DNA of 64,000 bases from Smittia aterrima. Its lineage: Eukaryota > Arthropoda > Insecta > Diptera > Chironomidae. Location of the stretch: positions 11,842,854-11,906,853 of the forward strand of contig CP093830.1 in the NCBI GenBank assembly GCA_033063855.1, read 5' to 3'. Under the pieces are notes generated by a model. It was given only the letters and a program-made list of their open reading frames with translations, was not told the origin of the DNA and made no database searches. Below are positions 49,561 to 59,838 of the stretch, one piece after another. The position numbers were made by a program, and so were the translations under genes. Each line of letters starts with the position of its first letter. The first letter of the stretch is position 1.

Positions 49561-50100
49561 ATTTAAATATTTTTGTTATTTTATTATTCTACGTTCGAAC
49601 CCAAATTATTTACGACGAGTTAATAATAAAATCTCAAACTTTGAACTTCAAAATCCTTTGCAAGCGAAGTCAGTCCTTTGAATTTTTTTTTTAGATTCCC
49701 GTTTCAATTCCCATTTTTCAATAGTTTAAGTTGCGCTTCTGCCAAGTTTTTTTGTGTGATCTGATGACATGTTAATGAACGAAGAGGTGGCGTGGGAGGG
49801 CATATCTGATGATTGAGCAATATTACATTTGAGAAACGTGGCTCGGTCTATAGCCATAAGTTCGTTCCTTGCTCTGCAACCCACTGAATTAGCTTAAGCC
49901 CCTCTTTCCTTCGTTAGTTCAATATGCCATTTGCTGATCGCCTTTTTGCAGAAATTTCCTTTAACATTCGTTGTTTCAAATAAGTTTGAGATTAGCAGAA
50001 AATTTTAATGTCAGATTTTAAGACTTTTTATTATTTTTTTTGTGAAGCTTCTGAGGAGTTGACAAGTGATTGATCCTGGGTTCAAATCCCAATTCGAGTA
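49561..50100. repeat. Repeat unit C of a tRNA-like array
   Basis: Direct copy of unit B at a spacing of about 549 bp with point changes and short indels. It ends in GATCCTGGGTTCAAATCCCA near 50,075-50,095, one base changed in the B-box relative to unit B. The element has the features of a tRNA-derived SINE in tandem, but no A-tail or target-site duplication is evident. Confidence 0.85.
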
Positions 50101-50449
50101 ATTCGTTTTAAACTTGAACCGATCAACGGCTATTTTTTCAAATTTAGTTAGTCACATGCCCTTTTGTTATTCTTCTTAAAACTGATCACAAGGCCCGCTG
50201 AAAGCTTTTCGACCGGTTGGATAAAAATGTCTCAAGTTGTTTAGTGTTTCATTAAATTTTGAGTGAAGTAGATCACATTTGACGACGCAATAAATGATGA
50301 TGAAATTTCTTTTAATTGTTATCTCTTCAGGTGACAAATTTTCAATTACTTTCAAAAGAATCTTAAACTTGAATTTTCACGGACACTCAAATGAAACTTA
50401 ACACCAAACACTTGAAGATTAAAACTTGTTGAATTGCTGAATTGACACT
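50101..50449. other. Intergenic, upstream of the FAM151-like gene
   Basis: No coding feature is visible. A 5' exon of the downstream gene may lie here: an acceptor-like TTATCTCTTCAG ends near 50,330 and an ATG at about 50,391 opens only a short, non-hydrophobic frame. Confidence 0.4.
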
Positions 50450-51459
50450 TTGATTTCGATTATCTTTTGCCTTACCGCTTCTATTACTCAACTTACAGTT
50501 TTACTTATTTCGTGTAACTTTGCACGAGCTGAAGAGATGACTTCAAACTTGACAGCAATAACTTGGTCGCATGCAACCAACACGCAGGATCTTTTAACGG
50601 ACGTACTGAAATGTAAGCGAGCACGTAATCAATCAATCTCAAGAGGTCTTTAAAAATTCTTCTATTTTTAGCAAATGTTCAAATGATTGAGGCCGACATC
50701 GTTTATGGCTTTTTGATAGATGATGAAACGAGGCAGCTTCAGCCGGTGATGGCTCATCCTCCCAACAACTCCTCGGATATTTCTCTAAAAAGTTTTCTCA
50801 TGCAAATCCTAGACTTTAACAAGGAGACAACAACCGATAAACAGAAAGGCGTAAAATTGGATTTTAAATCAACTGATGTCTTTACAAATTCACTTCCAAT
50901 GCTCAATGAACTCTGGTCTACGATGAACTATCCGGTTTGGATCAATGCTGACATTTTCCCTGGTCCACACGAGAACACTCAAACCATTCCCGTTGATGCT
51001 GACGTTTTCTTCGAAGGAATAAAAACTCTGACAAATGCGACTTTGAGCACGGGATGGACAACGAGGTGGGGCTCAAATTTCACTGAGGGAAGTTACACAG
51101 ACGTGCAAGTGAACGAAATGATTGATGGAATCAAGAGAAACAAAGTTAGCAATCATTTCACGTTTCCAGTTCGCGCGGGAATTGCTGCTCAGAGTATCAC
51201 GCAATTGGATCATTTATATAAGTCTCTGACACAGTCAAACCCGGTAACATTCACAATTTGGTCGTCGGCGGGTGATTCAGTTGACGTGACGAAATTAAGA
51301 GAAATGATTTTCCACTTTGGAATCGACAAAGTTTACATTGATGTCCCAGAAGATTTATCTGACAAACTTCGTCTCGACGTAAATGCCGGTTTCTCTTTGA
51401 AACCGAAACTAGCGATGGCCGTAGTTCTTCTCCTCAGCTTCTTCATGTTTTTCTTCTAA
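50450..51459 (+). CDS. FAM151/menorin family protein (DUF2181)
   Basis: Join about 50,450-50,612 and 50,672-51,459, with a 59-nt GT-AG intron and codon TCA split across it. The family signature is clear: ITWSHATN near 50,557, the MIEADI block just after the intron (Glu-Ala-Asp), PVWINADIFPGP near 50,933, STGWTT near 51,053 and FPVRAG near 51,170. The fold is a PI-PLC-like TIM barrel; the nematode member menorin shapes neuron dendrites from the skin, while the enzymatic role of the family is uncertain. A hydrophobic leader (50,453-50,520) precedes the domain but has no in-frame ATG: the frame opens at TTG after a stop at 50,438, and the first ATG (50,537) lies after the leader. A missing 5' exon is likely. 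The C-terminal 20 residues are very hydrophobic and end at the stop, as in GPI-anchored proteins. AATAAA at 51,476. Confidence 0.88.
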
Positions 51460-54348
51460 ATATTAAAGACATTTCAATAAATAAAGTTCAAATTTCCGGA
51501 AGCTTTTGAGCTTTCAAAAGCTTTCGAACAAAATAATTCAACAAGCTTTTGACATTTTTTGTTTTTTCTCAACAAAACTTTTATTGCTCAATTTTAATAA
51601 ATTTTACAATTCATCATTTATATCATTGATATTTTTGTTTAAGGTGAAGTTGAAAGGGATGTTTTCTTCTATTTCATTTTCATCAAATTTTCTTTTTAAA
51701 CTCTTAAAGGAGAAAAGAATTTCTTTTGGAAAAATTTACAGAAAAAATTTCTTTTCGTTGGTTGCGAAGGATTTGTGAGAGTTGTGGAACATTAAACTGC
51801 ATTTGAACAATAAATCAAAAGTACAAATAGATTTTCTTGTTGCTCGTTAAACATTTTGTGGCGTCGTTAAAGTTGAATTAAATGCAGTAAGTAAATGAGA
51901 AACTCGCTCTGAAAGTTTGCGTTGAGATTTCCGTTTGAACAAGAGTTAAATTTGTTATGAAGTGAATTTTGTTTGTTTTGTTGGATGAATGAATAATGAC
52001 GAGAGAAAGAGTGAAGTTTGATGATTGCATAAAAAATTAACTAATTAGATCGATAGTCTTCCATATAAATTGATATGCTTTTAATTTTTCGTTTAGGATT
52101 CTTTGGATTCTATTCAATAATTTTTCATTCTTTTTGCTGGATAAAAATAAAAAGAATCTTTCATTCTTTCTCTTCAAGTATGAAACTCATTTCTCAGCTC
52201 ATTTTCCTGATATTTTGTTGTCTACTTCATTTAAAAAGCTTAAAGCTTTGAATCTCGTTATAGCATTTTCCGCCGCACTCAATTATCAAACGCAATTATA
52301 TTCACTTTGGAAGGTTATTGTGCAAACTGTTGTTCCACCACTCGAAACGCAATTATGGATTTTATGTGGCCGCCTATCATCAAATGCTTCATCCAATCAC
52401 GTTAAAATCTATCTCGTTCTTCGTAAAAAAGTTTCATTTCTGTTAATTAACTTAATTAAGTCCTGAATGAATCTACGTTGAACTATTCTAGACTCGCTCG
52501 CGAAAATTATTTTGTTTGCAATTAAAACAAACGAAGTGATTTATGCTTGACAGGTGTGAGAGGGAAAGCTCAGAACGAAGTTTCAAAACTGAGAATGGAA
52601 AATATTTTGGTTTTCAGTTTTTTGTGTTGCAATATTTTCTTTTTAGTTTTATGGCATAACATTGATAGTAGAGTAAATTTTTCAATATTTCAGATCTGGT
52701 AAACATTATGATTACATTTTACAATCCTACATTAAGAGTATTTCTCATTCTTTTTTTTAGATATTTATCAATCAATCCTCATCACCTTTTATAGTCTGAT
52801 TTTCTTTATTTTTTTTTTGAAACGCTAAAATATTTTTTCTCATGTCACTCGTTTGACTAGTTAACGAGCCGCTTAGCCACTTTATATTTACAGATTAAAA
52901 CTAAGATAAATGCTTTCCAATATTTTTAATTCGCTAAAGACACTGCCGTTCACTTTAAAATATTTTTTTCCCCTTTAACTTGACAAACAGAAACTTATTT
53001 AACTCTTTTACGCTTTGGATAAATTCGATTCGACTAAGAGAACTTAAATGTTTTTCTTTCAGCTAAGTTATTAAACTTTTATTTTGTGCTATCGCAACTT
53101 TTAAAACAGGAGCCCGGTGGTGATTCTTGTCTAACCTTAAAGTCATATTCACAACAGGTAAGAACGTTGGAGGAAAACGATATAAAAATCTGCAATTAGC
53201 GTAGAAGATTAGCAAATATTCCTAACGAGTGCAATCAAGTTTGCGCTTTCAGTTGCATGGAGAATAAGGTTTTTCCAGTCTTGCGAGTGCTTGAACAGCT
53301 GCAAACTTATTCGAGCCTTGTCATGTTTCCTTGTCACATTCTTTAATCGGATTTACTCGAAGCTTAAGTCGAGAATGTTCGGTTGCTACAGCAATTTCTC
53401 ATTAGGCGTTTGTATTTCATTATTTAAAGCTTGTCGTCATACCTTTGAGGAAGTGAACTCACAGAGACGTAAAATGACACGAAGAATGAAAAACAATTGA
53501 ATTTATAACACTGCCTTCTCGAGATTATCTCCTGCTTAACGAGGATTAATGTCGGAAATTTCAACAGATTCATCTCTGCCTTCATTAGCACACTTCTTGT
53601 GTTGAAATTCCTCAAAAGACTCTCGCTGTGTGTCATGGCGTTGGGCTTGTCGCGTAACAAATCGGAAAATATTTAATCCACAAGAGAAATTACAGTCATT
53701 ACGGCTCAAGCTTCAGTGCCACTCAAAATTCAATTAATTTGCCTTTGTTAGTGAGAATCTTTGTGAATCAGATTTTCTCAACCTTTTGTGTCTTTTTAGT
53801 TTGATAAAGTCTGCTCACGAAGAAATATTTCTCGCGCTGCACGATTCTTAATTGAGTTGACGAAATTTAAAACACTTCTCGTGTTGTTGTTTACGTCTTT
53901 CTTTGGTTTTGCTGTGTAACGATTTGATAAAAATTCTTAATTCGGGAAGAAAAACCACGAAGCAAGAGAAACCTTCGGATCGTGTGCGCGTGTATTTACA
54001 AGAAAACGCAATTAGTCGTAAGAGCGGGGGAGGGAAGGGAGCGCGTTTTAAGGAAATTACAAGTTCCTCATTCATTCAATGTAATTCTCAATTTGCAGTG
54101 ATTTGATTTGAGTTGTGGAATATAATTAAAAGCAAAAAAGAGAAAGTCAGTTGGAAGGACTCTTTCTTCATCTCTTTTTGTCTTTAGTGACTTTTAAATT
54201 TTAAGACGATATTGGATTTTCATTTGCTAATCACATTTCTTTCGCTTATTACTCAATACGCGGCCAGTCGCGCAACGAGCTTGATATCAATTAATTCACA
54301 ATTATTTACAATTCATAGTCCACAGCACTGTTGTCGAAGTAGGAGGAA
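51460..54348. other. Intergenic between the FAM151-like gene and Nrx-1
   Basis: The left edge carries overlapping AATAAA signals for the FAM151-like gene (51,476-51,485); the right part should contain the Nrx-1 3' untranslated region, read leftward. Open frames at 52,134-52,466 and 53,291-53,500 lack domains and are AT-driven. Confidence 0.5.
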
Positions 54349-57300
54349 TTACACGTACCACTCTTTAATGTCTTTTGAGTTTCGTTTCGCTTTCGGCTGC
54401 ACGAGGCCTGCGCTCATTCCATTTCTGTCCTGCTGTTGATTTCCATGTTGTCTCAACGACCCATTCTGACCCATGTTCGAGCTATGATGTCCACCGTTTC
54501 CATGTGCGTCGTAACCTTGACCGTTACCTTGGTTATTGTACGAGCCATTGCCGTATTGTTGGTTCTGATGTTGTTGACCATTATTTGCATGATGTCCCGC
54601 ATTTTGATGCATCTGCTGCTGCTGCTGCTGTTGTTGATTGTTATGACCAGCGTTGTGGCCAAGCAAAGCAGCATTCGCACCATGTCCATACTTCAAGTCA
54701 TGTTCCATTTTATATGAGCGATCTCCATTTGATTTAATCCACAGAACAAGAAGAATAACAAGAATCACCGCGATCAAAGCACCAGCAACAATTCCAATAA
54801 TCATTGCGGTTCGTTCTTCAGCTTCCGAGTTGATTCGACCTCCATGTTTGTTCTTTGGTGGAGGTCTCGTTGGATTGTTGTTAATATTATTGTAAATTCC
54901 AGCGTTGGCAATGAATGGCGGAGGCGTTCTAAAGACTTGCGGCGGATCGGTTTGTATTTCAAGCTCTGGAGGTTCCGGATGATGAGGTTCATCGTACTCG
55001 TCAGGATGTGGAATAGGATTAACTTCATTATCGTAATTATCGACTTCAGGCGTGCTAGGTTCAGGCGGAATTGTTTCTTTAATTGTGTAAGGAATCGTTG
55101 TATCGGTTTGAGGAGGCGGCACATAAGGTGTTGTTCCACGCGTCGTCGTCGTAGTACTTGTGGCTGCACTGCTTGAACTGCTTGTCCCGAGTGTCGTTGT
55201 CGAAGAACTCGCTGGAGAGCTTGCAGCGATTGTCGTGCTTGTTCCGAACGTATGTGGATGAGTTGTTTCTTGAAGAGCTGTCGTTCCACTTGAACTCACG
55301 ATGGAGTCTCTGTCTTGTTTTGTTGTATCCGGGATAGTCGTATCAATTCTTCGGTCTTCTGTTGTTGTGTAAGAAGTGAAATCGGGACTCGTTTCTGAAA
55401 ATAAATTCTCGCTTGAAAACATTTCTCAAAGAAGATTATTGAGACCAACCTTTCTGATCCGTTTTCGATGAAACAGATGTGGGAGAATACGTCGAGTCAG
55501 TGACTTCACCAGAGCCGGAGCCATGCAAACAATCTTCATCATCGCAAAGCTTCTCGTTTTCCTTGGCTTTGGTTTTAGTTGACGTCGCTGTTTGCTTCGT
55601 GGGTGGAACATAAACCGGAGTAATCAAATCATCTCCACTCCCCGTCTCAAACGATGGCATACATTCATCTTCGTCATCTCCACGACAACCGGAGCCCGCG
55701 CCAGAGAAGATCAAATCGTCCATAACGCCCGGGTGACCGCTTGGCACTGTCTGAAGTTTTGATAAAGAGACAGACTAACATTTAATACAAACATTTGTTG
55801 CACTTGTATTCCATTCAATGGATTTTCTCATCGACAATTGATTAAGGAATTTTGTGCAGAATCAAATCAAAAGCTTGTGCGTAATCAAAACCAAACCAAA
55901 CAACAATCAGAACTTAAATCGTGTGTGTAAAGAGCTTTCTTATTAAGAAATTCTTATTCATGCCGCCCATGCTTGGATAATTATTATTGAAAGGAGCCAT
56001 AGCATTTCCCTTATTAAGGGAAATCTTAAAATAGCTGACAGCAGTTTTATCTCTGTCAAAAAAAATCATTGGTATTGACCTTCCACATATATCTCTCTCG
56101 CTCTCTCTCACCGAGCTCCACTTCAAAAATAACGCTTGGGACAATCGATAACGAATTCATCGTACGATCAACCCTCATCAATTAAGTTTCACTTTATATT
56201 TCTGGGGCTTGATAAAGTTTAAGGGAATGAGAATGTGAAATTCGGCAGTCACGTCAATCTCAATTATTCACCAATAAGTTCGTCGGGGAAAAATATTGAG
56301 AACGGAGAGTTTGCATTGGCTTCTCAATGATAAAACTTTTGTCGCTCGCTCTGAACTAAAATATGGCTCGGCATTAAGAATTCAAGCAATGTCCCGTGCA
56401 ACGGTCGAGGCGAAAAGCAGCGGAGGTCGAGCAGGGCAACGAACGATTTTTTTTCGTTCATAGACAAACAGACGTTTAGCTCCCGTCGAGTTGCCATGAG
56501 CGCACTTTCTGTTAATTTGATGTTTATTAAAAATTGAATTTCCTCCGCTCAATATTTTTCAATTATCCGAATTTCGCCTCGAAACCGAAACTTTAGTTTT
56601 GTTTGTGTGAACCAAGCGGTAAAAAAATTGAAAAGTGGTGCGAATTACAGCAAATCAGTGATCAAATCAAATGAGAATCAAATAAAGTTTAACTATTTTT
56701 TGGTTTCTGAAGGGGTCAGGGGGTTGATGGTGTTTTGGTGTTTTTGGGGGGTTTCATCGATTGCAGCCGGTTTACAATTTATAAAGAAAAAACAATCATG
56801 CAAATAATTACTTCTGTTATACTCGATTGCAATTGTGTGCATTCGCTCGAAACACTTTGCATTTGATTTTATCAGTTTGCTTTCATCGCATGGTAAACTT
56901 TATGCTCTTGTTTTGAAATGCAGATTGGATTTTGTTGTAATCACGAAGGAGAAGCCATAAATCAGCGCTCGTTTGAGCAATTAACATATCGATTGGATAA
57001 ATGCAACGTTTTATTTACAAGAGGGAGAGAGAAGGACTTTAAAGCTCTTTAAAGATTATCGTTGCGAGAAGGTTTTAGCCTAATCGGAAAGCATCGTTCA
57101 ATGACAGAGAAAAATGAAAATCATTTCCAGCCAAACGAGAGTTTTTCTTCGTTTTTTATCGAGAAAGGAGGTCATGTATCTAGCTAAGAAAATATGAGAA
57201 CGACTCATAAATGAACAGAGAAATCGTTTATCATTGATTCCTATCACCAATCTTATTATTCGCTGCGTACGTAAGGCAAGAAAACGAGAAGGAAAATATA

Positions 57301-59838
57301 AATTTAATGTATTTACTTTGTGGTTTCTCTCACGAAATTTGCTGTAGGGAGAAGTTATATCATGTTCCATCGAAGGCAAAGAGATTGCCGTGGGGATGGA
57401 AGAAGAAAATCGAAATGAAACACGATAAAGCACATTATAAGTCCGAATGATAGCAAAAGCGTTCGATTGAGACCAAGAGAATGATTGAAGCGATTATTGA
57501 TTTGTTTGCTTTCCATTTCATGTCGGGCTGACATCGTATCGCGTTTAAGATAAAGATTGAGATCAATTTCGAGGTGAAGACTTAGAACAAACAGTTTCGA
57601 GATTTAAATAAACTAGAAAGAGTGAGTGAGAGAGAAAACTTTGAAGATTTGCATAACAAACTCTTGGCAGGCAGTTAGTTGCATATTTCTCTTAAAATCT
57701 GAATTGAATTGTTGTCTTTCATTTAAAAATCTAACCTGCTGCATTCTTGATTGTAGGTCATTTCTATCTAAAACTCCTGTTACCAATTGCACGTCTCCTC
57801 GCATGGTCGTGAGTGGATCACGGTCAGCAGACAGGTCGAGAACACGAAGACGATTGATGGATAATCCAGCAATCACTCCAGTGAAGGGACGCTCGATCCG
57901 TGATCGACTTGCGCCCTTTGGCAATTTTCCTCCCACTTGAATGTTTCCCATCGAGTTAAAGACCGTTGAAATGTGACCTTAAAAAGAGAAAGCAAAAAAA
58001 TGTTTTCATTAATTTAATGCCCGCCACAAAAAAATCTCGATCCCAACGCACTTTGAGCATGAAGCGTTTGCACGTTGTAGTCGTCAATCTGAAGCGTCGC
58101 ATTTCCTCCACTTCGCGTGAATCTGACGACATGGTAATTGTTGTCGCTGACTTTCACTCCAATCTCGCCCAAAGGCAAATCATGGGTTCCGACGTTAAAC
58201 ACTGCGAAAATGTTCCCTTCGACCTACGCGTGGATGGAGAAGAAAAGTTTTTTGTTTTGTTAGAGATTAGAATTTAAATTGAGATGATTGATCATTTATG
58301 AGAGTTCAAGCATCTGCTACGACACATGAATCTTCATATTTTTGGAAAACGAAGCCTTACAATTTCCAATTCAAAGTAATCTTGGGTATTTGAACTTTCG
58401 ATCCTTAACAGAACAGCGTCAGCCTTCATCGTGACAAAGCCCAGAGCAATGTTGTCTTCTTCAGTGTCTGGCTGGTTGCCAGTTGGAAATTGATATTGAA
58501 TGAGACCACGACCAGCTCCAAACTCATAAGCCACAGACTCTGAAATGGGCGAGAGAGGGAGAGAGCGAGAAGATTAAATTCCATTAAAGAGTTTATTTTA
58601 ATCTAATCAGGAAACTCCGAAGAATACACCTTCGTGATCAAATTAAATACTTGCCATCGTAACATGTTGGACCAGTGTATGATGTCATGTCGCATTCGCA
58701 AGCGTAGGCGTTCCATTGTTGAACACAGATACCTCGATTGGCACAAGCATTCTGACTACATTTCGTTGGCCCCTCGCAACCAGCAACGACTAACGAACTT
58801 GGAACGACAGCATCATCAATCAAATTAGGTGAAATATCTGCTATATCAACTGATGCCAGACATCCCTCGAAGCCAACACGAGAAGCAATAACGCTCTGCG
58901 GTAAAGCTGGGTACATGTCTTTGAAAACGCCTCCGATGTAGAGAATTCCATCGAGTTTGAGATGCATCGAATTTCCGGTCGTCACATAAGTTTCCAATGA
59001 GTCATCGACAATCAAAGTGTGAATTTTCGGTCCAGGCCTTCTAATGCTCACCGAGTGCCATCGATTATCATTCATGTGCACTTTACTCTTATCTCTTACG
59101 GTCACAGGACCATCTCCCATATCAAAGATGTAGTGAATGTGACCGTTGACCAACTCAACGCAAATGAAGTCATTTTTCCGACCGCCGTTGAAAAACAGAA
59201 TGCCATTCGGCTCGAGAGTTTTGAAACGGAAATCAATGAAAACCGACTCAAATGCCTTCAGCATAGCCAATCCAATATACGAATGCTTTGATTTGAACGT
59301 AGCGACTTGGTAGGGATTACCAGGAGGAGAGTTAATAAAACGAGCCGTCAATTTAAATGTGGTTTGCGGTATTCCATTTAATTCAGGTCCTAACGATCTA
59401 ACCACATCGATGTACCTGACGAGAAAGAGAGGGAAATGAAAATTATAAATTTGAAAGCTCATAAAGCTCTTATAACTTGTTCAACAAATTATGATCACAG
59501 AGCACTCTCATTAAATCACAAAAACGATTTCAAGTTTCCAATTGCAACACGTTCTCTTGAAGCGTCAAACTTCCTTGGCTCCGAAAATGGAAAAGCTTCT
59601 TGTGAACTTTTATTAATAATCTCAAAAGCTTCAACTTAATGTTTAATGAGGTTGCGACTTTTTGAAAGATGTAGAAACCTAAGTTCGTACCTGTGTCCAT
59701 TATAAACGAAGCCTTGCAGTTGTCCAACAAAGTTTGCCATCGTCGCAGTCATTTGAATCTCTTCCTCTGCATGGAACAATCCGCCGAGATGAAGTGATCT
59801 CACTTCGAGTGTACTGTGACGACCCAAAATTGTCTCGG
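54349..59838 (-). CDS. Nrx-1: Neurexin-1, 3' seven exons (partial, continues beyond window)
   Basis: Complement of join 54,349-55,394, 55,450-55,750, 57,736-57,977, 58,052-58,223, 58,361-58,539, 58,655-59,415 and 59,691-59,838; phases fit at every junction, encoding the last 948 residues. In order: the end of an LNS (laminin-G) domain, a full LNS domain (59,4xx-58,8xx), an EGF repeat with six cysteines (58,790-58,660), the last LNS domain (58,539-57,74x), a stalk with acidic SGAGSG and GSGSGE sites and a long Thr/Ser/Pro-rich run, one transmembrane helix (about 54,80x-54,73x), then a Q/N/G/H-rich cytoplasmic tail ending KEWYV, the PDZ ligand bound by CASK/Mint-type scaffolds. Neurexin is the presynaptic adhesion receptor for neuroligins. 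The intron at 58,540-58,654 uses a GC donor. Upstream exons lie beyond 64,000, so the preceding intron exceeds 4.1 kb. The architecture is of the long alpha type, though only the C-terminal half is seen. Confidence 0.97.
54611..54636 (-). repeat. CAG/CAA microsatellite coding for polyglutamine in Nrx-1
   Basis: CTG/TTG triplets on the plus strand read as CAA/CAG on the coding strand and give a run of eight glutamines in the cytoplasmic tail. The repeat is likely length-variable. Confidence 0.9.
55751..57735 (-). other. Nrx-1 intron (2.0 kb) before the stalk exon
   Basis: It separates the last LNS exon (ending in Arg-Met-Gln-Gln) from the stalk exon. A G-rich patch on the plus strand lies at 56,713-56,755. 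The open frame at 55,914-56,144 has no suitable splice phase and is not called as an exon. Confidence 0.75.
58540..58654 (-). other. GC-AG intron in Nrx-1
   Basis: Reading leftward, the exon ends ACGATG and the intron begins GCAAGT (58,654-58,649), a donor identical to consensus GTAAGT except for C in place of T; the acceptor is CCATTTCAG. Only this junction joins Cys-Tyr-Asp to Glu-Ser-Val-Ala-Tyr-Glu-Phe in frame, as neurexins require. No GT donor nearby restores the frame. Confidence 0.85.

Noticed and set aside
54375..55176. Plus-strand open frames opposite the last Nrx-1 exon
   Set aside because: They are antisense shadows of a repetitive coding exon (Thr-rich stalk and Gln/Asn-rich tail) with no splice or promoter support.
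55914..56144. Minus-strand frame inside the 2-kb Nrx-1 intron
   Set aside because: The adjacent Nrx-1 exons already join in phase, and no acceptor/donor pair would insert this frame without a stop (it ends in a stop at 55,914).
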